64,000 nt of DNA, from the NCBI RefSeq assembly GCF_000217795.1, contig NC_015681.1, positions 1,789,244 to 1,853,243 on the forward strand, written 5' to 3'. This document shows, piece by piece, positions 41,938-50,131 of the stretch. The position numbers and the translations under genes were made by a program. The stretch is from Thermodesulfatator indicus DSM 15286. GTDB lineage: Bacteria; Desulfobacterota; Thermodesulfobacteria; Thermodesulfobacteriales; Thermodesulfatatoraceae. The notes below the pieces were generated by a model. The model saw only the letters and a program-made list of their open reading frames with translations, made no database searches and had not been told where the DNA came from. Within the stretch, counting starts at the first letter, position 1, and every line of letters starts with the position of its first letter.

Positions 41938-42057
41938 GTCACTGCGAGCGGAGCGAAGCAGTCCCTGTCCCGAGCGGAGCGAAGGAATCTTTGAGATCGC
42001 CACGGCGACTACGTCGCCTCGCGACAGGGATTACTTCGCTCGCCTGCGGCTCGCTCG
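41938..42057. repeat. REP-like repeat interrupted by IS110 copy 2 (left part)
   Basis: GTCACTGCGAGCGGAGCG, CCGAGCGGAGCGAAGG, the module GATCGCCACGGCGACTACG and GATTACTTCGCTCGCC, ending CTCGCTCG (42057). On the far side of the element CAATGACAAATAAA continues it, so removing the element gives CTCGCAATGAC. Confidence 0.85.
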
Positions 42058-42076
42058 CAAGATACTGTGGTTTTTG

Positions 42077-43045
42077 TCAAGCACTTTGAACTTCCATTTG
42101 CCATTTTTTGTAATTATAGAAAGCAAATATCAATAATTTTCTGGCACAGGCTATTATGGCCACTTTCTTCGGTTTTCCTCTCTTTATCAAACTTTCGTAA
42201 TACTCTTTTAGTCCCCCTTCTTTACATCTTATGGCACTAAGCGCCCCCATAAAAAGCAAACTCCTTAACCTATTATCCCCTTTCTTGCTTATCCTGGTTA
42301 CCAGCTTCCTCTTACCAGATTCCTTTACTTCCGGGTCCAATCCTGCTAGAGCTACTACCTCCCGCCGGTTTCTTATCCGCCTCTTCCGAAAAAAGATGTA
42401 ACAATATGTCGCTATCATCTTCCCTATACCTTTAACTTTCTCTATTTCTTTAACCCCTTTGTTTATGTCGTCATCTTTATTTACTAATTCCTCCATCTCT
42501 TTCTTTATCTTCTGAAGCCTCTGCCTTGTTTCTTCTAAGTTTTTCTGTATGTGTTTTTTGCTTTCTTTACTATCTACTGGTACTCTATCTAAATAGTCTA
42601 GAAAATTAGATAACTTGTTTTCTATGTTTTGATATAATTGATACTCACTTAACAATAAAGATAATTTCTCTAAATTTTCGTTATATTCTATCTCCTTGAT
42701 TTCGTCTTCGCTAACTATCTTGTGATATTCGTATAACAGTTTCGCATCAAGATTATCTGTTTTTGCTCTGTGACCTAATACTTCTCTTAAACGGGGGACT
42801 TTTCTGGGGTTAAGGGATACTACTTTTATCATATTCGTAGCACAGAACTCCTCCAGAAATACCGAATATGGCCCTGTGGGCTCGTATATCACCACCCTTT
42901 TCTTCCTGTCTTCTTTCTTCTTAAAAAACTTCCTCTTAAATTTCTTTAAACCCCTTTCATTTTGAAACTCGTAAACCTTCTGGCCATCAAAAATAACCAA
43001 TGTATCCTTGGCCACATCCACCCCAAGAAAAGATAAATTTTTCAT
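42077..43045 (-). CDS. IS110-family transposase (DEDD recombinase), copy 2
   Basis: 322 residues, differing from copy 1 at five positions (for example YSVFLEEF for YSAFLEEF, SEDEIKE for SEEEIKE). The same DEDD motifs are present: GVDVAKD, YEPTGPYS, HRAKTDNLDAKL, and the C-terminal Transposase_20 domain. The start follows AAAGGAGAATTG. It appears intact, so both copies may be active; either could supply recombinase for the other. Confidence 0.95.
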   Translation of the reverse strand: MKNLSFLGVDVAKDTLVIFDGQKVYEFQNERGLKKFKRKFFKKKEDRKKRVVIYEPTGPYSVFLEEFCATNMIKVVSLNPRKVPRLREVLGHRAKTDNLDAKLLYEYHKIVSEDEIKEIEYNENLEKLSLLLSEYQLYQNIENKLSNFLDYLDRVPVDSKESKKHIQKNLEETRQRLQKIKKEMEELVNKDDDINKGVKEIEKVKGIGKMIATYCYIFFRKRRIRNRREVVALAGLDPEVKESGKRKLVTRISKKGDNRLRSLLFMGALSAIRCKEGGLKEYYESLIKRGKPKKVAIIACARKLLIFAFYNYKKWQMEVQSA

Positions 43046-43085
43046 AGGTCTTCAATTCTCCTTTCTTTGAGATAAAATAAAGATT

Positions 43086-43253
43086 GTTGGTAGGGAGGTC
43101 CTTCCAGGTTTAGCCTTGTATACGGACAGTTTCCGTAATTGGAAACGTCCCGGATACTGTTCAAACACAGGGAAGGACGGCTAATCTTGCGATCGAACAG
43201 TTTGCTAAAAAGCAAACGTTCCATGACTCAACAGCCTGTCCCTCCCTACCAAC
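43086..43253 (-). ncRNA. Predicted bridge RNA of IS110 copy 2
   Basis: Identical in layout to the copy 1 segment: 13-bp closing stem (CCTCCCTACCAAC at 43241-43253, GTTGGTAGGGAGG at 43086-43098 on the plus strand) and the same target guides (GTCAT, TCGCAA) and donor guides (ACAGTATC, ATACAA) read on the minus strand. Conservation in both copies is expected because they are recent duplicates, so it is not independent support. Confidence 0.75.
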
Positions 43254-43297
43254 TTTTTTTACTTTAATGCTTTTGCCCTTTACTTAAAACCATACAA

Positions 43298-43440
43298 TGA
43301 CAAATAAAAAAACCGGTTCGCAATGACACCCCCTCTGTCACTGCGAGGAGGCCCGTAGGGCCGACGAAGCAGTCCTTGGGATTGCTTCGGCCTTTAGCGA
43401 GGCCTCGCAATGACAGGGTTAAATTAAGACCTCGCAAGAA
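43298..43440. repeat. REP-like repeat cluster next to IS110 copy 2
   Basis: ATGACAAATAAAAAAACCGG, TTCGCAATGACACC, GTCACTGCGAGGAGG, hairpin GGCCCGTAGGGCC and CCTCGCAATGACAGG. It fills the gap between the element and the tRNA nucleotidyltransferase gene. Confidence 0.85.
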
Positions 43441-43450
43441 AAATTCTCGC

Positions 43451-44896
43451 TTATTTAAAATTTTCCCCGAATTTTTCTTGAATAAGAAATCCTAACAAGG
43501 AAAGGGCTTCTTCGCGGGTTTTTATCTTGCCTTCGCTGCGAGCCTCTTCTACGGCTTCAAGAAGTTCGCGAAATATAGGGCCTGGTTCCAGGCCGAAAAG
43601 GTCTATCAAATCTTGGCCAGTAACGAGCCTTTCTTTTTCCTGCTTTATCAATATTTCTTCATTAAAACGGTGAATCTCCCAGAAAAGCTCGGCTAATTCC
43701 TTTTCTAGATTTGATTCTTTATCAGGTCCAGCAGAGGCCAGGCTGTCAGCCATGGCTACCATAAAAAGGGCAGGGTAGTTAGGAACATCTTTTATAAGTC
43801 TGCGCATGGCGCGGCGGCTAAGGCGGCCTGCCCTGAATTCGTGTAATAGGTGAAAAGGCCGCATGTGATGCCTTATTAAATGTGCTACTTCTTTTTTGAA
43901 TTTTTTAGAAAACCTCAGCCTTTCTCCTATCTTAAAAAAGATTTCAGCGCCTACGCGGTCATGTTCATAAAAAGTGATGCGATGTCTTATGGCAAAAGTA
44001 TGAGGTTTCCCTATGTCGTGAAAAAGGGCGGCTAAACGGATGACAGCTTTTGTTCGAGAATTTTTTTTAATAGAAACAAAAGGATCTTCATTAAAAAGAG
44101 CTTCACCAAAATATTTTTTCGGGGATTCCAATACTAGGTCTGCCATTTCAAGGGCCAACAAAATATGTTCAAAAACGTCTAGATGGTGAAAAGTTGGTTG
44201 GGCAACTCCTCTGGCCATTTCTAATTCTGGAAAAATGTCAAACAAAATGTAGTCTTCGGCCATTAGCCAAACAACCTTTCCTGCAGGGTGAGAAAAAAGT
44301 CTTTCAAGCTCTGCGGCTATTCTTTCCTTGGCCACGCAGTTTAAATGTTCATGAAGTTCTTTTATCCATTTTCTAGTTTGGAGGTCGAGAGTAAAGCCGA
44401 GTTCAGCTGCCAGTCGATAGCCTCTTAGCATTCTTAGTGGGTCGTCTAAAAAATTTTGGCGGCCAAGGGCCCTCAATAAACCACGTGATAAATCTTTCTT
44501 CCCTTCGAAGGGATCAATTAAGTTCCAGTAGGCGGGATTAAGAGAAAGAAATTCTTTAAGGGTAACAGCCATAGCGTTTACGGTGAAATCCCTAAGGCCG
44601 AGATCTTTTTCAATAGAAGAGCTGCCTTGGCGAAAGTTTGAAAAATCCAAGAAAAAATCATTTATTGCTACTCGAAAAACCCCTTCTTCTTCGTCCAAGG
44701 GGATAAAATGTCCATCGGAGTTCCTGGCTATTTTTTGGGCTATTTCTCTGGCGCCTTTGGGTAAAGTTAAGTCAATATCTTTGAAGGGCCTTTCCAAAAA
44801 TGAGTCCCTTATTGGCCCTCCGGCAACGTATATTTCTTGCTCGGCCTCGGCCAAATTTCTAAGTACTTTATATATGGAGGTGGGAATAAATTTCAT
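43451..44896 (-). CDS. CCA-adding/poly(A) polymerase-family tRNA nucleotidyltransferase with HD domain
   Basis: 481 residues. The class II nucleotidyltransferase head has YVAGGPIRDSFLERPFKDIDLTLP (residues about 24-47, G-G and D-x-D), then LRDFTVNAMAV and the RNA-binding DDPLRMLRGYRLAAELGF. An HD hydrolase domain follows: LAALFHDIGKPHTF near residue 280 and HLIRHHMRPFHLLHE near 330. Known role: adds or repairs CCA on tRNA 3' ends; the nearby tRNA-Thr lacks an encoded CCA, consistent with need for such an enzyme. The HD domain may remove 2',3'-cyclic phosphates. Divergent from the PEP carboxylase gene across a 53-base gap. Confidence 0.9.
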   Translation of the reverse strand: MKFIPTSIYKVLRNLAEAEQEIYVAGGPIRDSFLERPFKDIDLTLPKGAREIAQKIARNSDGHFIPLDEEEGVFRVAINDFFLDFSNFRQGSSSIEKDLGLRDFTVNAMAVTLKEFLSLNPAYWNLIDPFEGKKDLSRGLLRALGRQNFLDDPLRMLRGYRLAAELGFTLDLQTRKWIKELHEHLNCVAKERIAAELERLFSHPAGKVVWLMAEDYILFDIFPELEMARGVAQPTFHHLDVFEHILLALEMADLVLESPKKYFGEALFNEDPFVSIKKNSRTKAVIRLAALFHDIGKPHTFAIRHRITFYEHDRVGAEIFFKIGERLRFSKKFKKEVAHLIRHHMRPFHLLHEFRAGRLSRRAMRRLIKDVPNYPALFMVAMADSLASAGPDKESNLEKELAELFWEIHRFNEEILIKQEKERLVTGQDLIDLFGLEPGPIFRELLEAVEEARSEGKIKTREEALSLLGFLIQEKFGENFK

Positions 44897-44949
44897 TTTG
44901 GAATTTTAAGGTATTGATTTTTAACGTCAAACTTTTAGCATAAAAAAAC

Positions 44950-47900
44950 ATGCTAAGAGATATTTTTCAAAATTTATTGGCAGAGGAAAAAGAGCTTTTC
45001 CCTTCGAATAATCTTCTTTTTAAGCCTATCGATAGAGAAACTAACATACTAGACCTATACGAAGACCTAAAAATACACTTGAAGCATTTTCGTTCAGTAA
45101 CCGATGAAAATCCATTTGCCAATCCTATTTTACTTTTGGCCATTAATCTTACCCGCCGTTTGGAAAAAGGAGAAGTTACTTTTTCTGCCCTAGAACAGCT
45201 GGTTCAGTTTCTTGATACCAAGGCCTACGTGGTTAGAGCAGAACGTATGGGCCAATATGTTGGGGAAAGGGACCCGCTTAAGAATTTAAAACTTATCGAA
45301 AATTTTATAAAAAAAATTCCCGGTCTAGATGATAACGATTGGGAAGTTTTTGCCGCTCAAGTATCTAGCGAGTTTTTCGGGATAGTTATAACCGCTCATC
45401 CTACTTTTGCTTTGCGTTTTGACCTCCTGCGTGCCCTTTCTGACCTGGCCAGTGGCCGAAATAATGATGGCGTGCCCTTAAATAAAGAGCAGATAAAACA
45501 ATTGCTCGTAAAGGCTTTGCATACGGAACATTTACCTGAGCCAAACATTTCTCTTGATAAAGAACACGCTTTAGCTTTAGAGGCTATTTCCAACCTCAAA
45601 AAAGCGATTTTGCTCCTCTATGACCTGGTATTTAAAGTAGCGCGAGAACATTTTCCTGATAAATGGTGGGAGATTCACCCACGCTTGATAACGGTAGCTT
45701 CCTGGGTAGGTTATGACTTAGACGGCCGCCGTGACATTGACTGGGCTAAATCTTTTACTTTCCGCCTGGAAGAAAGGAAACTGGCTCTAACCCGCTATCA
45801 ACAACAATTTCAAGATATTTTGGGCTTATGCTCTGATTCAGAGGGAAGTAAGGCTTTACGAGAAGTATTGGCTGAGGCTTTAGGTGCTGTTACGCAAAAT
45901 CTTGAAGGGATAGACGAAGAAATAGACGTTTTCCGCAGGCTTTCTGAAAATAAACTCGAAAGCATTGAAGATTTACGGCGCGTATCTCAAAAGATGTACA
46001 AGGGGCTTTCGCGCCGTCTGACTAAGCCCAGCGTCCTTATTAGCTGGATTGATGAGGCCATAGCCAAAGCTAAAGATTATCCAGAACTACTCCACCGACT
46101 CTGTGTTTTGCGAGCTGAGGTTGACAACTTCGGCCTGGGAGGCTCGCACATTCACGTGCGCTTGAATTCCAAGCAGATTCATAACGCCATTCGTACCTTG
46201 ATAGGCCTTGAGACTGACCCTGAAGACCCCAGTGCTAAAAAGACATATCTCAAAGCCCTTGATAGACTTCTGGCCGAGGTTTCTCCCGTTACCATTAATT
46301 TTGGCTCTCTCCTGGCTGAGCGCACTACGGCCAAGCGGCTTTTCATGTTAGTTGCCCAAATGGCCAAATATATTGACGCTGAGACACCGATCAGGTTTTT
46401 GATAGCTGAAACAGAGAGTAGTTTCACTCCCATCGCGGCTCTTTATTTTGCTAAGTTATTCAACGTAGAAGAAATTGTAGATATTTCTCCCCTCCTTGAG
46501 ACGCCTAGGGCCTTGATTCGCGGTGCACGCATTATCGATGAAATGCTTAATGATTATTACTACCGCAATTATGTCCTCCTAAGAGGGCGGCTTTGTGTGC
46601 AAACTGGTTTTTCCGATGCTGGCCGTCACCTAGGGCAGACGGCTGCAGGCTTTATTATAGAAAATTTCCGCCGGCGTTTAGCCAAAATTTTAGACAAGCA
46701 AAAATTAAACGATATAGAACTGGTTATTTTTAATACCCACGGAGAATCAATTGGTAGAGGTGCTCACCCGGCTAGTTTTGAGGCTCGGTTTAATTATCTT
46801 ATGTCTCCTCGTAGTCGTAAAGAGTTGCTCAGAGTTGGAATAAATTTAAAAGAGGAAGTTTCCTTTCAAGGTGGTGATGGTTACGTTTATCTTTTGAACC
46901 CCTGTCTTGCTCTTGCGGTTTTGACCCGAATTTTTGAATTCCTTGAAAAATCTTTGAAGGTTTCCGATGATGATCCCTATTATCAGGAATGGGATTATGT
47001 GTTTGAGTTTTTTACCACCATTCAGCAATTTAATGAGCGATTAATGCAAGATTCAGATTATGCGCTCCTTTTAAACGACTACGGTAGAAATTTTCTTTTT
47101 CCGACTGGTTCAAGGCCTGTTAAGCGGCAGTTTGAGATTGAAAAATCTCTTTTGACAGCGGCAGAAATAAGGGCTATTCCGCATAACGCTGTTTTACATC
47201 AATTAGGCTTATTAGCTATCCCCATGGGAGGAGTAGGGCAGGCCATAGGAAAAAATCCCGAAATGTTTTTACATCTCGAAAGGCGATCTTCTAGGTTTAA
47301 GCTCGTTGTTTCTATGGCGGAATATGCCCTTTCTTTTTCGGATTTTTATGCATTTCTGGGATATATAAATGTGTTAGACCCTGGTTTTTGGCTTATGTTA
47401 TCAGCCAAAGCCGATAATTCTCTTCATGCCGAGGAATTACGTCAGGTAGCCAATGCCCTAGAGAATAAAGATTATTTCGTAAAGTTTTCTAAGATAGGCC
47501 GTCTTTTTGGCCGAGACTTATTGCTTTTTACCGAGGTTTTACAAATTATTCACAGTATAAGAGGAAATAGGCCGGGAGTTTTATACGAAAGAGACGGCCT
47601 CTGGATGGATGAGCGGGTTAGAGATTATCTTGAAATTCTTCACGCGGTAAGATTGGCTATTATTTGTAACATCTTTACTCTGGCTGTTCAGATTCCAGAC
47701 TTTAGCCCCCAAAGAGGAACCACTAGAGAAGAAGTTATTGAACGTCTTCTTTGTCTAGAGGTAGAAGAAGCCGTCAAAGTTTTGAAAGATATATTCCCTC
47801 TACTTGAGCATTCCTCTAATGCCGAGGATTTTGGAGAAAAGGCTACTTATCAAAGTGAGCAATATTTAGGCTATTTTCAGGAGCATCAAAATATTTTTAT

Positions 47901-47976
47901 CCCTTTGGAAAGTCTTTATCGTTTGATAAAAAGAATTACAGGTGGTGTAACCCACATTATCGGCTCTTTTGGCTAG
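44950..47976 (+). CDS. ppc: Phosphoenolpyruvate carboxylase, atypical
   Basis: 1008 residues. Recognisable PEPC landmarks in order: IVITAHPTFALR (catalytic His, near residue 152), LGGSHIHVRLNSKQIHNAIR near 395, GFSDAGRHLGQTAAGF near 553, FNTHGESIGRGAHPASF near 597 (the place of the loop H-G-R-G-G) and LRAIPHNAVLHQLGLLAIP near 737. The residues differ from the classical enzyme: TAHPT is followed by F-A rather than E-I, and the C-terminal Q-N-T-G is replaced by IIGSFG. Known reaction: PEP plus bicarbonate to oxaloacetate, anaplerotic. Assignment to the superfamily is firm; activity is less so. Monocistronic. Confidence 0.8.
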   Translation: MLRDIFQNLLAEEKELFPSNNLLFKPIDRETNILDLYEDLKIHLKHFRSVTDENPFANPILLLAINLTRRLEKGEVTFSALEQLVQFLDTKAYVVRAERMGQYVGERDPLKNLKLIENFIKKIPGLDDNDWEVFAAQVSSEFFGIVITAHPTFALRFDLLRALSDLASGRNNDGVPLNKEQIKQLLVKALHTEHLPEPNISLDKEHALALEAISNLKKAILLLYDLVFKVAREHFPDKWWEIHPRLITVASWVGYDLDGRRDIDWAKSFTFRLEERKLALTRYQQQFQDILGLCSDSEGSKALREVLAEALGAVTQNLEGIDEEIDVFRRLSENKLESIEDLRRVSQKMYKGLSRRLTKPSVLISWIDEAIAKAKDYPELLHRLCVLRAEVDNFGLGGSHIHVRLNSKQIHNAIRTLIGLETDPEDPSAKKTYLKALDRLLAEVSPVTINFGSLLAERTTAKRLFMLVAQMAKYIDAETPIRFLIAETESSFTPIAALYFAKLFNVEEIVDISPLLETPRALIRGARIIDEMLNDYYYRNYVLLRGRLCVQTGFSDAGRHLGQTAAGFIIENFRRRLAKILDKQKLNDIELVIFNTHGESIGRGAHPASFEARFNYLMSPRSRKELLRVGINLKEEVSFQGGDGYVYLLNPCLALAVLTRIFEFLEKSLKVSDDDPYYQEWDYVFEFFTTIQQFNERLMQDSDYALLLNDYGRNFLFPTGSRPVKRQFEIEKSLLTAAEIRAIPHNAVLHQLGLLAIPMGGVGQAIGKNPEMFLHLERRSSRFKLVVSMAEYALSFSDFYAFLGYINVLDPGFWLMLSAKADNSLHAEELRQVANALENKDYFVKFSKIGRLFGRDLLLFTEVLQIIHSIRGNRPGVLYERDGLWMDERVRDYLEILHAVRLAIICNIFTLAVQIPDFSPQRGTTREEVIERLLCLEVEEAVKVLKDIFPLLEHSSNAEDFGEKATYQSEQYLGYFQEHQNIFIPLESLYRLIKRITGGVTHIIGSFG

Positions 47977-48079
47977 TTTTTTGATGGGTACTTTTTATCC
48001 AACAAAGAGTTATTAGCTTATCAACAGCCATCGGCTATCGGCCAACAGCTATTTGCCATCAACCATCAGCCATCTACCA

Positions 48080-48205
48080 TCCCGTCACTGCGAGGAGGCC
48101 CGTAGGGCCGACGAAGCAGCCCCTATTCCGAACACAACTAAGGGGTCTCTGAGATCGCCTCAGCGCCGCTCATGCTTCGCGAAGGCAAGGGGCTCACAAG
48201 AGTAT
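48080..48205. repeat. REP-like repeat, partial, with neighbouring GCCAT microrepeats
   Basis: GTCACTGCGAGGAGG, hairpin GGCCCGTAGGGCC and GACGAAGCAGCCCC, then degenerate GATCGCCTCAGCGC. Just upstream (48025-48075) is a run of GCCATCGGCTATCGGCC-type microrepeats also seen at 5757 and 15862. No gene is seen in 47977-48364. Confidence 0.75.
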
Positions 48206-48364
48206 ATATTGCGCTGCAGGAGTGCCGCAGTTGGTTGGGCATGTTATCTTTTTTCAAAGATTTTTATTTAAAAATTAATATCTTCTTGAATTGTCAGAAA
48301 TTCGTTATATAAGAGCAAAAGGCAAAAACACTTATTTTAAAGATAAGAGATAAGGTGGAGGCAA

Positions 48365-50131
48365 TTGGAAAGACGCCGTTTATGGCTTTTATTTGACGCT
48401 TTCTTTTTAGGAATTGTGGGGGCTATAGCGGCCTATATTTTTGCCCATCTGGTTAACCTTTCTCAAGAATTTTTCTTACATAATTTAGCCAAATATAAAC
48501 CCCCAGGGCTTCCCTCTGAAGGGGGGTCCTTAAAAGAATGGATAGGTCCCTATGGTTTACTGCTTATCCCGGTAGTTACTACTCTTGGAGGCCTTCTTTC
48601 CGGTCTTATTGTCTATTTTTTTGCTCCCGAGGCTCGTGGTCACGGGACAGATGCTGCCATTAGAGCTTTTCATTTTAAAGAAGGACGTGTTCCTCACCAT
48701 GTCCCTTTTGTTAAGATGGTTGCTTCGGCTATTACTTTGGGTTCAGGTGGTTCGGCGGGTCGTGAAGGGCCTACGGCTCAAATTGGTTCAGGTATTGGAG
48801 CCATTTATGCCCACCTTACCAAGCGTTCTCCTTACGAGAGACGCCTTCTTCTTCTGATGGGTATGGCGGCCGGGCTTTCGGCTATTTTCCGTTCACCCAT
48901 AGGCTGCGCCTTCTTTGCTATTGAAGTTCTTTATAGCCAGATTGAATTTGAATCCAGGGCCTTGCTTTATTGTATTATTGCTTCAGTAGTGGCTTATGCC
49001 TTCTCGGGCTTTTTTATGGGCTGGGAGCCTTTATTTATTCTTCCTCACCACATTGGTATTACCCAAACCCATGAGTATTTATTTTTTGCGGTATTGGGAA
49101 TTTTTAGCGGCATTATGGGGGCTTTGCTTCCTAATATCTTTGGCTTTATTCATTCCTATTTTGAAAAGATGCCAGGCCCATTTTTTGTAAAGCCAGCCAT
49201 AGGAGGCTTGCTTCTAGGTCTTTTTGCCCTTTTTCTTCCTCAAATATTGGGGATTGGTTACGGCTGGGTGCAAATGGCTATTAATGGCCAGCTTACAGGG
49301 GACTTGATGCTTCTGCTGGCCTTTGCTAAAGCCCTTGCCTTTTCTTTAACAGTTGGTTCTGGCGGTTCAGGCGGGGATTTTGCTCCGAGCCTCTATGTAG
49401 GAGGAATGCTAGGTGGTTTTGTGGCTAGCCTTTTTGGTCAAGATCCAGCGGCCTATGTAGTGGTGGGGATGGCTTCGGTTTTTGGCGCTGCTGCGAGAGC
49501 GCCTATTGCCAATAGTTTGATTGTGGTGGAAATTACTGGAGGTTTCGAGCTTCTGCCGGCTGCCGCTCTTTCGGTTATGCTAGCTTATCTTATTCAAACG
49601 TGGCTCACTAGATTTTTACCTTATAAAAGCCTTTATGAATCTCAAGTTCCTTCGCCGGTTCATTCTCCAGCACATCGAGGTGAATTTTTTACCGATATTC
49701 TTACAGGCATAAAGGTAAAAGACATTTTTAACCCCCATAAAGTCTGGGCCACCATCCCTGAAGACATGACTTTTAGGCAATTTTTAGAGTTTTTCGGGCG
49801 CTCTGAGCAACATTATTTTCCGGTGGTGGATAGAGAAGGAAATCTGGTAGGTATTTTTTCCATAAACGATATCAGGCCTTTCCTTTTCAATGAGGAATTA
49901 AAAGATATTCTTTTAATCAAAGATATTGCGAGAAAAGATGTGATTACCACTCATCCTTCAGAGGACATCAACACAGTTTTAAAGAAATTTACTTTGAGAA
50001 ACATTGACCAATTACCAGTGGTGGCCGATGATGACCCTAAAAAGTTTTTAGGGATGATAAGCCGACGAGAAGTAATAGCGTTTTACAACAAGCGCCTGGA
50101 GGAACTTAAAAAACAGGCAGAAGAGACCTAG
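48365..50131 (+). CDS. ClC-family chloride channel/antiporter with CBS domains (first of a tandem pair)
   Basis: 588 residues starting at TTG (48365) with GGTGGAGG upstream. Ten or more membrane helices. Selectivity-filter motifs: GSGGSAGREGP near residue 130, including the gating Glu typical of H+/Cl- exchangers, and GSGGSGGDFAPSL near 330, where Asp replaces the variable residue of G-x-F-x-P. Two CBS domains form residues about 455-580 (VLKKFTLRNIDQLPVV). The family moves chloride or related anions across the inner membrane; CBS domains often sense nucleotides. The stop overlaps the next gene by one base. Confidence 0.93.
   Translation: MERRRLWLLFDAFFLGIVGAIAAYIFAHLVNLSQEFFLHNLAKYKPPGLPSEGGSLKEWIGPYGLLLIPVVTTLGGLLSGLIVYFFAPEARGHGTDAAIRAFHFKEGRVPHHVPFVKMVASAITLGSGGSAGREGPTAQIGSGIGAIYAHLTKRSPYERRLLLLMGMAAGLSAIFRSPIGCAFFAIEVLYSQIEFESRALLYCIIASVVAYAFSGFFMGWEPLFILPHHIGITQTHEYLFFAVLGIFSGIMGALLPNIFGFIHSYFEKMPGPFFVKPAIGGLLLGLFALFLPQILGIGYGWVQMAINGQLTGDLMLLLAFAKALAFSLTVGSGGSGGDFAPSLYVGGMLGGFVASLFGQDPAAYVVVGMASVFGAAARAPIANSLIVVEITGGFELLPAAALSVMLAYLIQTWLTRFLPYKSLYESQVPSPVHSPAHRGEFFTDILTGIKVKDIFNPHKVWATIPEDMTFRQFLEFFGRSEQHYFPVVDREGNLVGIFSINDIRPFLFNEELKDILLIKDIARKDVITTHPSEDINTVLKKFTLRNIDQLPVVADDDPKKFLGMISRREVIAFYNKRLEELKKQAEET

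Larger units (their letters stand above)
42058..43294 (-). mobile_element. IS110-family insertion sequence, copy 2
   Basis: Inverted relative to copy 1. Ends: CAAGATACTGTGG at the transposase 3' side and CTTAAAACCATA at the other, flanked by the CA/TG core within CTCG-CA-ATGAC. Length 1237 bp, one base longer than copy 1. Same organisation: 168-nt structured segment, then transposase. Two near-identical inverted copies about 15 kb apart could drive inversion of the segment that carries the sulfotransferase/flippase genes, toxin-antitoxin pair and phoA. Confidence 0.9.
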
